Positions 18,972 through 28,357 are shown, counted from the first letter of the stretch. The stretch is 64,000 nucleotides of DNA from Pseudomonas paraglycinae (GCF_021601625.1 NZ_BQHR01000011.1:1-64000), one strand, 5' to 3'. Translations and numbers: made by a program. Notes: a model not told the origin generated them from the sequence alone.

Positions 18972-19129
18972 GGCCAAACTCCCATGGTAGAACTGCAGAT
19001 CGACAACGAATGCTGACGAGCATAGCGCCGGAAAAAGGGCTTTCCTTTAACAAAGCCTGACAAAGCAATGAATAAATTTTCACCCTGCGGTGTTCAAAGT
19101 GAAACATGACCCCCTGTGGAGCCTTGCCC

Positions 19130-19663
19130 ATGACTATCCGTTCCGTTATGTTCGCCGCCCCGTTGCTGGTGGCCGCCGTTTTCGCGAGCCCCCTCGCCTT
19201 CGCCAATGGCGATGAAGAGGCGCCGGTGCAGAAACCCAACTGCCCCAAAGGCCAGGTATTCGACACCAAGACCCAGAAGTGCGTGATGCAGACCAGCCAT
19301 CTGGTGCCCGACGCCGACCGGACCGACTACGCCTACCGTCTGGCCAAGGCCGGCCGTTATGAAGAAGCCCTGGCCCTGCTCGACACGCTGGAACAACCGA
19401 ACACCGCCAAGGCCCTCAACTATCGCGGTTACGCCACGCGCAAACTGGGGCGCACCGACGAAGGCATCGGTTACTACCTGCAATCGGTCAAACTTGATCC
19501 GCAGTACGCGCAAGTCCGCGAATACCTGGGCGAAGCCTATGTGATCAAGGGCCGCGTCGATCTGGCGCAGGAGCAGTTGCAGCACATCCAGAAGATCTGC
19601 GGCACGACCTGCGAGGAATACCGGGACCTGGCCGAAGCCATCAACGATTCATCGAAAACCTGA
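19130..19663 (+). CDS. Exported TPR-repeat protein
   Basis: A 177-residue protein with a Sec signal peptide (IRSVMFAAPLLVAAVFASP, cleavage near AFA at about residue 25). The mature part holds tetratricopeptide-like units: AYRLAKAGRYEEALALLDTL, ALNYRGYATRKLGRTDEGIG and AQVREYLGEAYVIKGRVDLA. Two cysteine pairs (NCPKGQ...KCV; CGTTCEE) may form disulfides. It lies 20 bases before the ECF sigma factor gene on the same strand and may belong to that operon. Periplasmic protein-binding is inferred; the partner is unknown. Confidence 0.8.
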   Translation: MTIRSVMFAAPLLVAAVFASPLAFANGDEEAPVQKPNCPKGQVFDTKTQKCVMQTSHLVPDADRTDYAYRLAKAGRYEEALALLDTLEQPNTAKALNYRGYATRKLGRTDEGIGYYLQSVKLDPQYAQVREYLGEAYVIKGRVDLAQEQLQHIQKICGTTCEEYRDLAEAINDSSKT

Positions 19664-19683
19664 CACGACACGCGGAGGCGAAC

Positions 19684-20211
19684 ATTTTCAGCGATCAGGC
19701 CTTCAGAGCCGAACTCGGGCAACACCTGGCGCGCCTGTGGCGCTACGGCTTGCTGCTGTCGCGCAATCGGCACGTGGCCGAGGATCTGGTACAAGCCACC
19801 TGCGTGCGGGCGCTCGAGCGTTCGGGCCAGTACCTGGCCGGCACGCGCATGGATCGCTGGCTGCTGAGCATTCTGCATTCGATCTGGCTCAACGAAGTGC
19901 GCGCCCGTCGGGTGCGCCTGGGCCAGGGTGTGGCGGATGCCGAAAGCCAGCTGACGTTCGATGGTGAATACGCCGCGCAAACCCACGTCATGGCGGCACA
20001 GGTGATCCGCCGGGTCGATGCGCTGCCGGAAACCCAGCGCGAAACGGTTTATCTGGCCTACGTCGAAGGCCTGTCCTATCGCGAAATCGCCGAGATCCTG
20101 CAAGTGCCGATCGGCACGGTCATGAGCCGTCTGGCCACCGCGCGCCTGAAACTGGCCGAATACCCGCCGCTGCAAGCGGTACCGAACACCCCCGCAGGAG
20201 ACCGGCAATGA
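19684..20211 (+). CDS. ECF-type sigma factor with probable ATT start
   Basis: A sigma-70 region 2 (FRAELGQHLARLWRYGLLLSR, VAEDLVQATCVRALER, WLLSILHSIWLNEVR) is followed by region 4 (LPETQRETVYLAYVEGL, YREIAEILQVPIGTVMSRL). The frame is open from 19498, but it contains no ATG, GTG or TTG before a TTG at 19750, which would delete the start of region 2. The best start is ATT at 19684, five bases after GGAGG-like CGGAGG, giving 175 residues, normal for ECF factors. The stop overlaps the anti-sigma ATG by 4 bases. The initiation codon is an inference; a sequencing error is the alternative. Confidence 0.8.
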   Translation: MFSDQAFRAELGQHLARLWRYGLLLSRNRHVAEDLVQATCVRALERSGQYLAGTRMDRWLLSILHSIWLNEVRARRVRLGQGVADAESQLTFDGEYAAQTHVMAAQVIRRVDALPETQRETVYLAYVEGLSYREIAEILQVPIGTVMSRLATARLKLAEYPPLQAVPNTPAGDRQ

Positions 20212-20966
20212 ATGCGCCTTCCGACGAGCAACTGGTGGCGTATCTGGACGATGAACTTGACCGCGAACAGCGCAGCCAACTCGACAGCCTCATCGCCGAC
20301 GATCCGCTGCTGAGTTTGCGCGTGCAATGGCTGAGTCGCAGCAACCTGCCATTCAAGGCTGCCTACGACGAACTGGCCCAACAGGCGCCGCTCGACCGTT
20401 TGCAGGCCCGGCTCGATGCCGCGCCGTCACCGCAGAAGCCCGGTTTGAGCCGGCGCTGGTTCATAGGCGCCGCAGCAGCGGGCGTGGCGCTCGCAGGTGT
20501 CGCGGCGGACCGCTTGTTCCTGGCCTGGCAAACGCAGCAATCGCACAACTGGCGCGAGCTGGTGGGCGATTACATGGCGCTGTATGTGCCGCAGACCCTC
20601 GAACATCTGCCCACCGACGAAGCCTCGCAACTGGCGCAGCTGCGAACCGTCGATGCGCGGCTGGGCGTGAGCCTGTCGCCGGCGAAACTGAAACTGCCGG
20701 GCGCACAGTTCAAACGCGCGCAATTGCTCGAGTATGACGGCGTGCCCATCGCCCAGATGACCTGGCTCGACGCCACCCACGGCCCGCTGGCGCTATGCGT
20801 CACGCGCACCAACAGCGGCAGCCAGCCGCTGGCCCATGAACGCCGGCACGGGATGAACGTGGTTTACTGGACCGAACGCGAACACGCCTGGATGCTGATC
20901 GGCCACCACCCGGCTTCCGAGCTGGAGGACATGGCAAAAATGTTTAAGACCCGGCTGAACGTTTAA
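20208..20966 (+). CDS. Anti-sigma factor, membrane-anchored
   Basis: A 252-residue protein that starts on the ATGA overlap with the sigma gene. The N-terminal region (SDEQLVAYLDDELDREQRSQLDSLI) is the anti-sigma domain pattern, without the zinc HxxxCxxC motif. A single transmembrane helix follows at about residues 85-105 ([20 protein letters not shown]), then an extracytoplasmic domain of about 145 residues. It should hold the upstream sigma factor inactive until an envelope signal arrives. Confidence 0.85.
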   Translation: MNAPSDEQLVAYLDDELDREQRSQLDSLIADDPLLSLRVQWLSRSNLPFKAAYDELAQQAPLDRLQARLDAAPSPQKPGLSRRWFIGAAAAGVALAGVAADRLFLAWQTQQSHNWRELVGDYMALYVPQTLEHLPTDEASQLAQLRTVDARLGVSLSPAKLKLPGAQFKRAQLLEYDGVPIAQMTWLDATHGPLALCVTRTNSGSQPLAHERRHGMNVVYWTEREHAWMLIGHHPASELEDMAKMFKTRLNV

Positions 20967-21016
20967 AGAATTTTGTCACTATGCTGCTCGGGTGATTTTC
21001 CAAGAAGGATGGATTT

Positions 21017-21643
21017 ATGCCGATTTCGCCACGCACAGCCCTGCTGGTCATCGACGTACAGAACGACTTCATTCCCGGTGGCCAGTTGGCCGTGCCCGAA
21101 GGTGACATGATCGTTCCGCTGATCAACCGGCTCGCCGGGCAGTTCAAGCAAGTGGTCATCGCCCAGGACTGGCATCCGGCGGGGCATGCTTCGTTTGCTT
21201 CCAGCCATCCCGGGCGTCAGCCTTACGATGTGATTCAACTGCCGTACGGTGAGCAGACGCTGTGGCCGGATCATTGCATTCAGGGTTCACGCGGTGCCGA
21301 GTTTCACTCGGGGCTTGATCTGCCCCACGCGCACTTGATCATCCGCAAGGGCTGCAACCCGGACATCGACAGCTATTCGGCGTTTCTGGAAGCGGATCGC
21401 GTCACGACCACGGGTCTGGCCGGTTATCTGAAGGAACGCGGGATCGAAACGGTTTACATGGTTGGTCTGGCGCTGGATTTCTGCGTGATGTTCTCCGCGC
21501 TGGATGCACGGGCGGCGGGGTTCAATGCGTTTGTGGTGCTGGATGCTTGCCGGGCGATTGATTTGAACGGCTCGCTGGCGTCGGCGATCGAGCGGATGCA
21601 GGTAGCTGGGGTTGGGTTGATCCAGTCCACTGAACTGCTTTGA
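21017..21643 (+). CDS. pncA: Nicotinamidase
   Basis: A 208-residue isochorismatase-fold amidase converting nicotinamide to nicotinate for NAD salvage. The catalytic Asp is in VIDVQNDF near residue 14, the metal-binding Asp/His set in DWHPAGHASF, the Lys in IIRKGCNP and the nucleophilic Cys in LALDFCVMFSALDA. The length agrees with bacterial PncA. An AAGGATGG ribosome-binding site precedes the ATG. A family A repeat begins 11 bases after the stop. Confidence 0.92.
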   Translation: MPISPRTALLVIDVQNDFIPGGQLAVPEGDMIVPLINRLAGQFKQVVIAQDWHPAGHASFASSHPGRQPYDVIQLPYGEQTLWPDHCIQGSRGAEFHSGLDLPHAHLIIRKGCNPDIDSYSAFLEADRVTTTGLAGYLKERGIETVYMVGLALDFCVMFSALDARAAGFNAFVVLDACRAIDLNGSLASAIERMQVAGVGLIQSTELL

Positions 21644-21653
21644 CCGACTTGCT

Positions 21654-21757
21654 GATCGTTCCCACGCTCCGCGTGGGAATGCATACGGTGACGCTCTGCG
21701 TCACAAAGGACGCGGAGCGTCCTGGGCGGCATTCCCACGCAGAGCGTGGGAACGATC
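21654..21757. repeat. Inverted-repeat family A, full copy
   Basis: Begins GATCGTTCCCACGCTCCGCG and ends CACGCAGAGCGTGGGAACGATC, with the inner pair GTGACGCTCTGCGTCAC and GGACGCGGAGCGTCC. Lies between pncA and the convergent histidine kinase gene. Confidence 0.85.
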
Positions 21758-21785
21758 AGCGCTCTGGGTGGGACCTCAGCGATCA

Positions 21786-23087
21786 TCAGGTCGGGGTTGG
21801 CAGCCAAAGCCTGAACCGCGCCCCGCCCAATGGCGAACCCTCCACCGTCAACGTCCCGCCCTGCGCTTCCAGCGCCCGCCGGCTGATCGCCAGCCCCAGG
21901 CCAAACCCGCCGGTCGCCCGATCGCGACTGCGATCCAGTCGATAGAACGGCTCGAAAATCCGCTCCCGCTCGTCTTCCGGAATGCCGATGCCGTCATCAT
22001 CGACCCAGATCTCGCAGCCTTTCGGGCAGACCTGCACGCCAATCTGAATGCGTTTCTCGCAGTAGCGCATGGCGTTGCGCAGCAGGTTCTGAATCGCGCG
22101 GGCCGTCAGGCGCGGGTCGAGGGAGAAGCGTTCCAGCTGATTGTGCAGCAGCACATCGATGACGATTTCCGGGGATTCCAGTTCTTCATCGACGCTGCCC
22201 AGAATGCTGTCGATGAACTCGTCCAGCGACACTTCGACCTGCTCTGGCAACTTCGCCGGGTTCTGCAGGCGACTGTAGGACAGCAACTCCAGCACCAACT
22301 CATCCAGTTCGCGAATGTGCGCAACCAGCCCTTGCAGGCGTTCGCGGCTGGCTTGCGGCAAGTCATCGGACAGCGCCAGCGCGAGGCCGAAGTCCAGGCG
22401 GGTCAGCGGCGTGCGCAGTTCGTGGGACACGGCGTTGAGCAGGTCACGCTGCTGGTTGAGCAGGTTTTCGATATCGCCGGCCATGGTGTCGAACACATTG
22501 GCCAGACTGCCGATGTTGGAGCTTGCGCCAATCTGCGTGCGCTCGCTCAAATGGCCCTTGCCGAAACGTTCGGCCGTGCCCTTGAGGCGTTCCAGATCGC
22601 GCCAGTGCGGGCGAAACCAGAGCAACAGGCACGCCAGCAGACTGGCGCCGATCAGCACGTTGATGCTCCAGTACAACAGGTTCACGTCCATCGGATCCGG
22701 CGGCACCACCATCTGCACTGCCATTTCGTCGTTGAGCGGCGTGACCGCCAGCGTGCGCCAGCCCCAGTCGCCCACCCGCACCATGTTCTCACCACGCCGC
22801 AGCCGCTCTTGCTCGATGGCGGTGAAGCCAGGGTCATCAATACGGGCGAGCACGATGTGCAGCGGTTGAAAATCCTTGTCCATCGATGCTGCCAGCGCCG
22901 GCCACTGATCCTGCGGCACCGCGCGAAACTGCTTGGTGATCAGCGATTGCAGGCCTCGGGAATAGTCGAGGTTGTAAGTGACGAATCGCTGCTTGAACGC
23001 CATCACTACCAGATCCGGCACCAGATAGATCGCCGCACTGTAGGAGACGATCGTCACCAGATAGAGGCGAAACAGGATTCTGAACAT
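21786..23087 (-). CDS. Sensor histidine kinase (RstB-like)
   Basis: A 433-residue inner-membrane kinase. There are two transmembrane helices (about residues 5-27 and 157-178) around a periplasmic sensor region, then HAMP (LKGTAERFGKGHLSER), the phosphoacceptor His in AVSHELRTPLTRLDF near residue 245, and an ATPase domain with N-box NLLRNAMRYCEK, G1 DDDGIGIPED and G2 GGFGLGLAISRR. It is 4 bases downstream of its response regulator gene and is therefore the cognate partner. The divergent efflux genes are the likely output; the stimulus is unknown. Confidence 0.92.
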   Translation of the reverse strand: MFRILFRLYLVTIVSYSAAIYLVPDLVVMAFKQRFVTYNLDYSRGLQSLITKQFRAVPQDQWPALAASMDKDFQPLHIVLARIDDPGFTAIEQERLRRGENMVRVGDWGWRTLAVTPLNDEMAVQMVVPPDPMDVNLLYWSINVLIGASLLACLLLWFRPHWRDLERLKGTAERFGKGHLSERTQIGASSNIGSLANVFDTMAGDIENLLNQQRDLLNAVSHELRTPLTRLDFGLALALSDDLPQASRERLQGLVAHIRELDELVLELLSYSRLQNPAKLPEQVEVSLDEFIDSILGSVDEELESPEIVIDVLLHNQLERFSLDPRLTARAIQNLLRNAMRYCEKRIQIGVQVCPKGCEIWVDDDGIGIPEDERERIFEPFYRLDRSRDRATGGFGLGLAISRRALEAQGGTLTVEGSPLGGARFRLWLPTPT

Positions 23088-23091
23088 CGAA

Positions 23092-23793
23092 TCAGCATTC
23101 CCACTCGGAACGGCTGAACAGATAACCCTTGCCCCACACGGTCTTGATCTTGCGCGCCTCGCCGGCGTGGTCGTCGAACTTGCGCCGCAGCTTGGAAATC
23201 GCCACGTCCACCGAGCGGTCGGTGCCGTTGAATTCGATGCCGCGCAGGCGTTGCAGGATCTGGTCGCGGCTCAGCACTTCGCCGGCATGACGGGCCAGCA
23301 CCACCAGCAGGTTGTATTCGCCGCTGGACAGCTCCACAGGTTGCTCGCGCCAGGTCACCGTGCGTTCCGACAAATCGATGCACAGATTGCCCATCAGGAT
23401 CCGGTCGTTGGCGGTCATCGGCTCGCCGAGGCTGCTGCGCCGCAGCAAAGTGCGCACTCGCGCCAGCAGGACGCGCGGCTCACAGGGCTTGGTGACGTAA
23501 TCGTCGGCGCCCATTTCCAGGCCCAGCACCTGATCGTGGCTGTCGTCGCGGGCGGTGAGCATCAGGATCGGCAGCGTGGCCGAATCGGCACGCAACAGGC
23601 GACAGACCTGCAAACCGTCGAGGCCCGGCAGCATCAGGTCGAGAATCACCAGATCCGGCGGATTGAGCCGCGCCCGTTCGCGCACATGGTCGCCACGGCC
23701 GATCACGCTGACGGAGTAACCGTTGCGTTCGAGGTAACTGGAGATCAGTTCGGCGAGGGCGGTGTCGTCTTCGACCAGAAGAATGTTGGGCAT
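23092..23793 (-). CDS. OmpR-family response regulator
   Basis: A 233-residue regulator with a receiver domain (acidic pair VEDD at 7-10, phosphorylated Asp in VILDLMLPGLDG near residue 52, Lys in DDYVTKPCEPR) and a C-terminal winged helix (ELSSGEYNLL, RGIEFNGTDRSVDVAISKLRRK). The start MPNILLVEDD is standard; a 21-codon upstream extension has no family similarity. It is transcribed with the kinase and divergently from the RND genes. Phased direct repeats in the shared intergenic region are a possible binding site. Confidence 0.93.
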   Translation of the reverse strand: MPNILLVEDDTALAELISSYLERNGYSVSVIGRGDHVRERARLNPPDLVILDLMLPGLDGLQVCRLLRADSATLPILMLTARDDSHDQVLGLEMGADDYVTKPCEPRVLLARVRTLLRRSSLGEPMTANDRILMGNLCIDLSERTVTWREQPVELSSGEYNLLVVLARHAGEVLSRDQILQRLRGIEFNGTDRSVDVAISKLRRKFDDHAGEARKIKTVWGKGYLFSRSEWEC

Positions 23794-23835
23794 TGAGGTG
23801 ATCCAGAAATACAGTGGCGACCCATCGTCCGCTAT

Positions 23836-23897
23836 CGCGAGCAGGCTCGCTCCCACATTTGGAATGCAATCCCTTGTGGGAGCGAGCCTGCTCGCGG
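23836..23897. repeat. REP pair (REPIN-like)
   Basis: CGCGAGCAGGCTCGCTCCCA and its inverse TGGGAGCGAGCCTGCTCGCG flank a short spacer. This is the well-known REP sequence of fluorescent pseudomonads arranged as an inverted doublet. It lies just upstream of the response regulator gene. Confidence 0.9.
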
Positions 23898-23967
23898 TGC
23901 TTTATCTGTCGCAATAAATATCAAGGCGTAAAGGATATACGCCCTCACTCGTCCCTGAGCAAAACCC

Positions 23968-24003
23968 TTACACAATTTCACACAGCGCCTACAAAGCTTC
24001 ACC
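23968..24003. promoter_or_regulatory. Helically phased direct repeats, possible regulator site
   Basis: YACA/CAC-type motifs recur at 23970, 23980, 23991 and 24001 (TTACACAA, TTCACACA, CTACAAAG, TTCACC), with spacing of 10-11 bases. OmpR-type regulators bind direct repeats with this period. It lies about 55-90 bases before the adaptor gene start, between the divergent operons. No experiment is implied. Confidence 0.35.
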
Positions 24004-24056
24004 GCTACCCTCGGCGACTGTCCGTAGGATGCGCAGATCAATATTGGGGGTTGTAC

Positions 24057-25214
24057 ATGTCGAAGAATCTGCTGGCCGGGCTCGGCCTGATCGCATTGGC
24101 GCTGACGCTGAGTGCCTGTGATAAATCCTCGAACGCCGAGGAACAGGCGCCGCCGGCCACCGTGCGGATCGAAACCCTTGAGGCGCGCCCCCTGTCGATC
24201 AGCAGCGAACTCAGCGGACGGATTGCCGCGCCGCGCATTGCCGAAGTCCGCGCCCGAGTCGCCGGCGTCGTGCTGCAACGCACCTACCGCGAAGGCAGCG
24301 ACGTAAAAAAGGGCGATGTTTTGTTCCGCATCGACCCGGCGCCGTTCAAGGCTGACCTCGATAGCGCCGAAGCCGCCCTGCGCAAGGCCGAGGCCAATGC
24401 GTTCCAGGCAAAACTGCAGGAGCAGCGCTACGCCCAGTTGATCGACGACAAGGCCATCAGCGCTCAGGATTACGACAACGCCCGCGCCAATGCCCGGCAG
24501 ACTGCCGCCGACGTGGCCGCCAACAAGGCTGCCGTCGAGCGCGCGAAGTTGAACCTTGGTTACGCCACCGTCACCGCGCCGATTTCCGGCCGCGTTGGTC
24601 GCGCGCTGGTGACCGAAGGCGCACTGGTGGGCCAGAACGAAACCACGCCCATGGCGCTGATCCAGCAACTGAACCCGATCCACGCCGACCTCACCCAGTC
24701 GACCCGCGAACTCAATGAGCTGCGCCGGGCCTTCCGGTCCGGCCAGTTGCAGCAGGTCGGCCAGGATCAGGTCAAGGCCACGCTGATCCAGGACGACGGC
24801 AGCCTCTATCCGTTGCCGGGCAAGTTGCTGTTCAGCGACATCACGGTCGATCCGGGCACCGGTCAGATCATTCTGCGCAGCGAGTTCCCCAACCCGGATC
24901 TGGACCTGTTGCCCGGCAGCTACGTTCGCGTGCGCCTGGAACAAGGCGTGATTCAACACGGCCTCACCGTGCCGCAACGCGCGGTGCAACGTGACAGCGC
25001 CGGTGTGGCGCAAGTGCTGACCGTCGACGATCAGATGCGCGTCGCCCAGCAGCCGGTTCAGCTTGGCGCTGTGCAGAACGACCGCTGGATCGTTACCGGC
25101 GGCCTCAAGCCCGGCGACCGCATTGTCATCGAAGGCCTGCAACACGCCCGTCCGGGCGAAGTGGTGCAGATCGACGACACCCCTCTTCCACTTGCCCAGA
25201 CCTCTGGTCAGTAA
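24057..25214 (+). CDS. RND efflux periplasmic adaptor (MFP) lipoprotein
   Basis: A 385-residue membrane-fusion protein. The N-terminus has a lipoprotein signal with lipobox LSAC (Cys about residue 21). Next come the first half of the lipoyl domain (SGRIAAPRIAEVRARVAG), an alpha-hairpin rich in Ala/Glu/Lys (about 95-165), the second lipoyl half (TAPISGRVGRALVTEGALV) and beta-barrel/proximal domains. It would link the RND pump to an outer-membrane channel. The pump gene follows after 15 bases. The operon has no outer-membrane factor, so a channel encoded elsewhere is needed. Confidence 0.93.
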   Translation: MSKNLLAGLGLIALALTLSACDKSSNAEEQAPPATVRIETLEARPLSISSELSGRIAAPRIAEVRARVAGVVLQRTYREGSDVKKGDVLFRIDPAPFKADLDSAEAALRKAEANAFQAKLQEQRYAQLIDDKAISAQDYDNARANARQTAADVAANKAAVERAKLNLGYATVTAPISGRVGRALVTEGALVGQNETTPMALIQQLNPIHADLTQSTRELNELRRAFRSGQLQQVGQDQVKATLIQDDGSLYPLPGKLLFSDITVDPGTGQIILRSEFPNPDLDLLPGSYVRVRLEQGVIQHGLTVPQRAVQRDSAGVAQVLTVDDQMRVAQQPVQLGAVQNDRWIVTGGLKPGDRIVIEGLQHARPGEVVQIDDTPLPLAQTSGQ

Positions 25215-25229
25215 GCAGGACGCTCTTCT

Positions 25230-28200
25230 ATGCCGCAGTTCTTTATCGACCGCCCGGTGTTCGCCTGGGTCGTCGCGTTGTTCATCCTGTTGGCCGGTGC
25301 GCTGGCCATCCCGCAATTGCCGGTGGCGCAGTACCCCGACGTCGCGCCGCCGCAGATCGAGATCTATGCCGTGTACCCGGGCGCCTCGGCGCAGACCGTC
25401 GACGAAAGCGTGGTCAGCCTGATCGAGGAAGAGCTCAACGGCGCCGATCACCTGCTGTATTTCGAATCGCAGAGCAGCCTCGGCAGCGCCACCATCAAGG
25501 CCACTTTCCAGCCGGGCACCAATCCGGAACTGGCACAGGTTGACGTGCAAAACCGCCTTAAAGTGGTCGAGTCGCGCCTGCCGCAAGCGGTCAACCAGCA
25601 AGGTTTGCAGGTGGAGAAAGTCTCCGCCGGTTTCCTGTTGCTGATCACCCTCACCTCCAGCGACGGCAAGCTCGACGACGTAGCGCTCAGCGATTATCTG
25701 GCGCGCAACGTGATGAACGAGATCAAGCGCATCGACGGCGTCGGCAAGGCCCAGCTGTATGGCGCCGAACGGGCGATGCGGATCTGGGTCGACCCGCAGA
25801 AGCTGATCGGTTTCAACCTGACGCCGGCCGACGTCAACGCCGCCATCGTCGCGCAGAACGCCCAGGTCTCGGCGGGCAGCATCGGCGATCTGCCAAACCC
25901 GAGCACTCAGGAAATCACCGCGACGATTCTGGTCAAGGGACAACTGTCGACCCCGGAAGAGTTCGCCGACATCGTGCTCAAGGCCAACCCGGACGGCTCC
26001 ACCGTGCGCATCAAGGATGTGGCGCGGGTCGAGATCGGCAGCCAGGAATACCAGTTCGGCACCCGTCTGAACGGCAAGCCGTCCACCGCCGTCGGTGTGC
26101 AACTGGCGCCGGGCGCCAACGCCCTCAGCACCGCGACCTTGATCCGCGCCAAAATGGATGAACTGTCGCGCTACTTCCCGACCGGCGTGGAATACAAGAT
26201 TCCCTACGACACGTCGCCATTCGTGAAGGTCTCGATCACCAAAGTGGTCTACACCCTTGGCGAGGCGATGTTGCTGGTGTTCGCAGTGATGTTCCTGTTC
26301 CTGCAGAACATCCGCTACACCCTGATTCCGACGCTGGTGGTGCCGGTGGCGCTGATGGGCACCTTCGCGACCATGCTTGCGCTGGGGTTCTCGATCAACG
26401 TGCTGACCATGTTCGGCATGGTGCTGGCCATCGGCATTCTGGTGGACGACGCCATCGTGGTGGTGGAGAACGTCGAACGGATCATGGCCACCGAAGGCCT
26501 GTCACCGAAAGAAGCGACGCGCAAGGCGATGACCCAGATCACCGGGGCGATCATCGGCATCACGCTGGTGCTGGTGGCGGTGTTCATTCCGATGGCGTTC
26601 ATGCAGGGTTCGGTGGGCGTCATTTACCGGCAGTTCTCACTGTCGATGGCTACCTCGATCCTGTTCTCGGCGTTCCTCGCGCTGACCTTGACCCCGGCGC
26701 TGTGCGCAACGCTGCTCAAGCCGATTGCCAAGGGTGAACACCACGAGAAAACCGGGTTCTTCGGCTGGTTCAACCGTCGCTTCGAGCAACTGACCGATCG
26801 CTATCAAGGCTGGGTCGGTTACGCGCTGAAACGCACCGGTCGTTATCTGTTGATCTACGTTGTATTGCTGGTGGGTCTGGGCCTGTGCTTCGCGCGCCTG
26901 CCGTCCTCGTTCCTGCCGGTCGAGGATCAGGGTTACACCATCACCGACATTCAACTGCCGCCCGGCGCGAGCAAGAACCGCACGGTGCAGGTGGTCGAGC
27001 AGATCGAAGCGCACAACGCCGGCGAGCCGGGCGTGGGCGACAGCACGGTGATTCTCGGTTTCAGCTTCTCCGGCAGCGGGCAGAACGCCGCATTGGCGTT
27101 TACCACGCTCAAGGACTGGTCGCAGCGTGGCGGCGACGACTCGGCAAGTTCGATTGCCGACCGCGCCAACATCGCCCTGAGCCAGATCAAGGACGCCGTG
27201 GCGTTCGCCGTGCTGCCGCCGCCGGTTGACGGTCTCGGTACGTCCAGCGGCTTCGAGTTCCGCCTGCAGGATCGTGGCGGCCTCGGCCATGCGACCTTGA
27301 TGGAGGCGCGCACCCAGTTGCTGGAAGCCGCCGAGAAAAGCCCGATCCTGATGAACGTGCGTGAAAGCGCACTGGCCGAAGCGCCGCAAGTGCAACTGGA
27401 AGTGGACCGCAAGCAGGCCAACGCCTTGGGGGTTTCGTTCGCCGATGTTGGCAACGTGCTGTCCACCGCCATTGGCTCTTCGTACGTCAACGACTTCCCC
27501 AATCAGGGGCGGATGCAACGCGTTGTCGTGCAGGCTGAAGGTGACCGTCGCAGTCAGGTCGATGACCTGCTGAAAATGCATGTGCGCAACGACGCCGGAA
27601 AAATGGTGCCGCTGTCGGCGTTCGTCCGAGCCACGTGGACTCAAGGCCCGGCGCAGTTGACCCGCTACAACGGCTACCCGGCGATCTCGATTTCCGGTGA
27701 GCCGAAACCCGGCCACAGCACCGGCGAAGCCATGGCGGAAATCGAACGGCTGGTGGCTCAGGGGCCGAAAGGCCTGGGTCAGGAATGGACTGGTCTGTCG
27801 TTGCAGGAACGTTTGTCCGGCAGTCAGGCGCCGATTCTGCTCGGGCTGTCGCTGCTGATCGTGTTCCTGTGCCTGGCGGCGTTGTATGAGAGTTGGTCGA
27901 TCCCGACTTCCGTGCTGCTCGTTGTGCCGCTGGGCGTACTCGGCGCGGTGCTGGCGGTGACTTTGCGCGGAATGCCCAACGACGTGTTCTTCAAGGTCGG
28001 CCTGATCACCATCATCGGCCTGTCGGCGAAAAACGCGATCCTGATCATCGAGTTTGCCAAGAGTCTGTATGACGAAGGGCATGACCTGATTGACGCTACG
28101 CTGCAAGCGGCGCGTCTGCGGTTGCGGCCGATCGTCATGACTTCGCTGGCGTTCATTCTGGGCGTGGTGCCGCTGGCGATTGCCACGGGTGCGAGTTCGG

Positions 28201-28328
28201 CGAGTCAGCAGGCGATTGGTACCGGGGTGATTGGTGGGATGATTACCGCGACGTTGGCGGTGATTTTTGTGCCAGTGTTTTTTGTGGTGGTGGTGAAAGC
28301 CGTAACCCGATGGGCCGGCAAAAAATGA
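25230..28328 (+). CDS. RND multidrug efflux pump (HAE1 family)
   Basis: A 1032-residue inner-membrane pump of normal AcrB/MexB-family length. It opens FFIDRPVFAWVVALFILLAG, has the proton-relay pair Asp-Asp in GILVDDAIVVVENV (TM4), the relay Lys in LSAKNAILIIEFAKS (TM10), and two large periplasmic loops. It would export drugs or metabolites using the proton gradient. Regulation by the divergent two-component system is inferred from gene order. The substrate range and the exact orthologue name cannot be decided from sequence reading. Confidence 0.94.
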   Translation: MPQFFIDRPVFAWVVALFILLAGALAIPQLPVAQYPDVAPPQIEIYAVYPGASAQTVDESVVSLIEEELNGADHLLYFESQSSLGSATIKATFQPGTNPELAQVDVQNRLKVVESRLPQAVNQQGLQVEKVSAGFLLLITLTSSDGKLDDVALSDYLARNVMNEIKRIDGVGKAQLYGAERAMRIWVDPQKLIGFNLTPADVNAAIVAQNAQVSAGSIGDLPNPSTQEITATILVKGQLSTPEEFADIVLKANPDGSTVRIKDVARVEIGSQEYQFGTRLNGKPSTAVGVQLAPGANALSTATLIRAKMDELSRYFPTGVEYKIPYDTSPFVKVSITKVVYTLGEAMLLVFAVMFLFLQNIRYTLIPTLVVPVALMGTFATMLALGFSINVLTMFGMVLAIGILVDDAIVVVENVERIMATEGLSPKEATRKAMTQITGAIIGITLVLVAVFIPMAFMQGSVGVIYRQFSLSMATSILFSAFLALTLTPALCATLLKPIAKGEHHEKTGFFGWFNRRFEQLTDRYQGWVGYALKRTGRYLLIYVVLLVGLGLCFARLPSSFLPVEDQGYTITDIQLPPGASKNRTVQVVEQIEAHNAGEPGVGDSTVILGFSFSGSGQNAALAFTTLKDWSQRGGDDSASSIADRANIALSQIKDAVAFAVLPPPVDGLGTSSGFEFRLQDRGGLGHATLMEARTQLLEAAEKSPILMNVRESALAEAPQVQLEVDRKQANALGVSFADVGNVLSTAIGSSYVNDFPNQGRMQRVVVQAEGDRRSQVDDLLKMHVRNDAGKMVPLSAFVRATWTQGPAQLTRYNGYPAISISGEPKPGHSTGEAMAEIERLVAQGPKGLGQEWTGLSLQERLSGSQAPILLGLSLLIVFLCLAALYESWSIPTSVLLVVPLGVLGAVLAVTLRGMPNDVFFKVGLITIIGLSAKNAILIIEFAKSLYDEGHDLIDATLQAARLRLRPIVMTSLAFILGVVPLAIATGASSASQQAIGTGVIGGMITATLAVIFVPVFFVVVVKAVTRWAGKK

Positions 28329-28357
28329 AGTTTCGCTATAAGTCGATCGGTTTTTAC

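Noticed and set aside
23832-26102. 756-residue minus-strand open frame opposite the efflux adaptor and pump genes
   Set aside because: Shadow frame opposite two well-identified genes; low-complexity His/Asp/Gln-rich protein without motifs.
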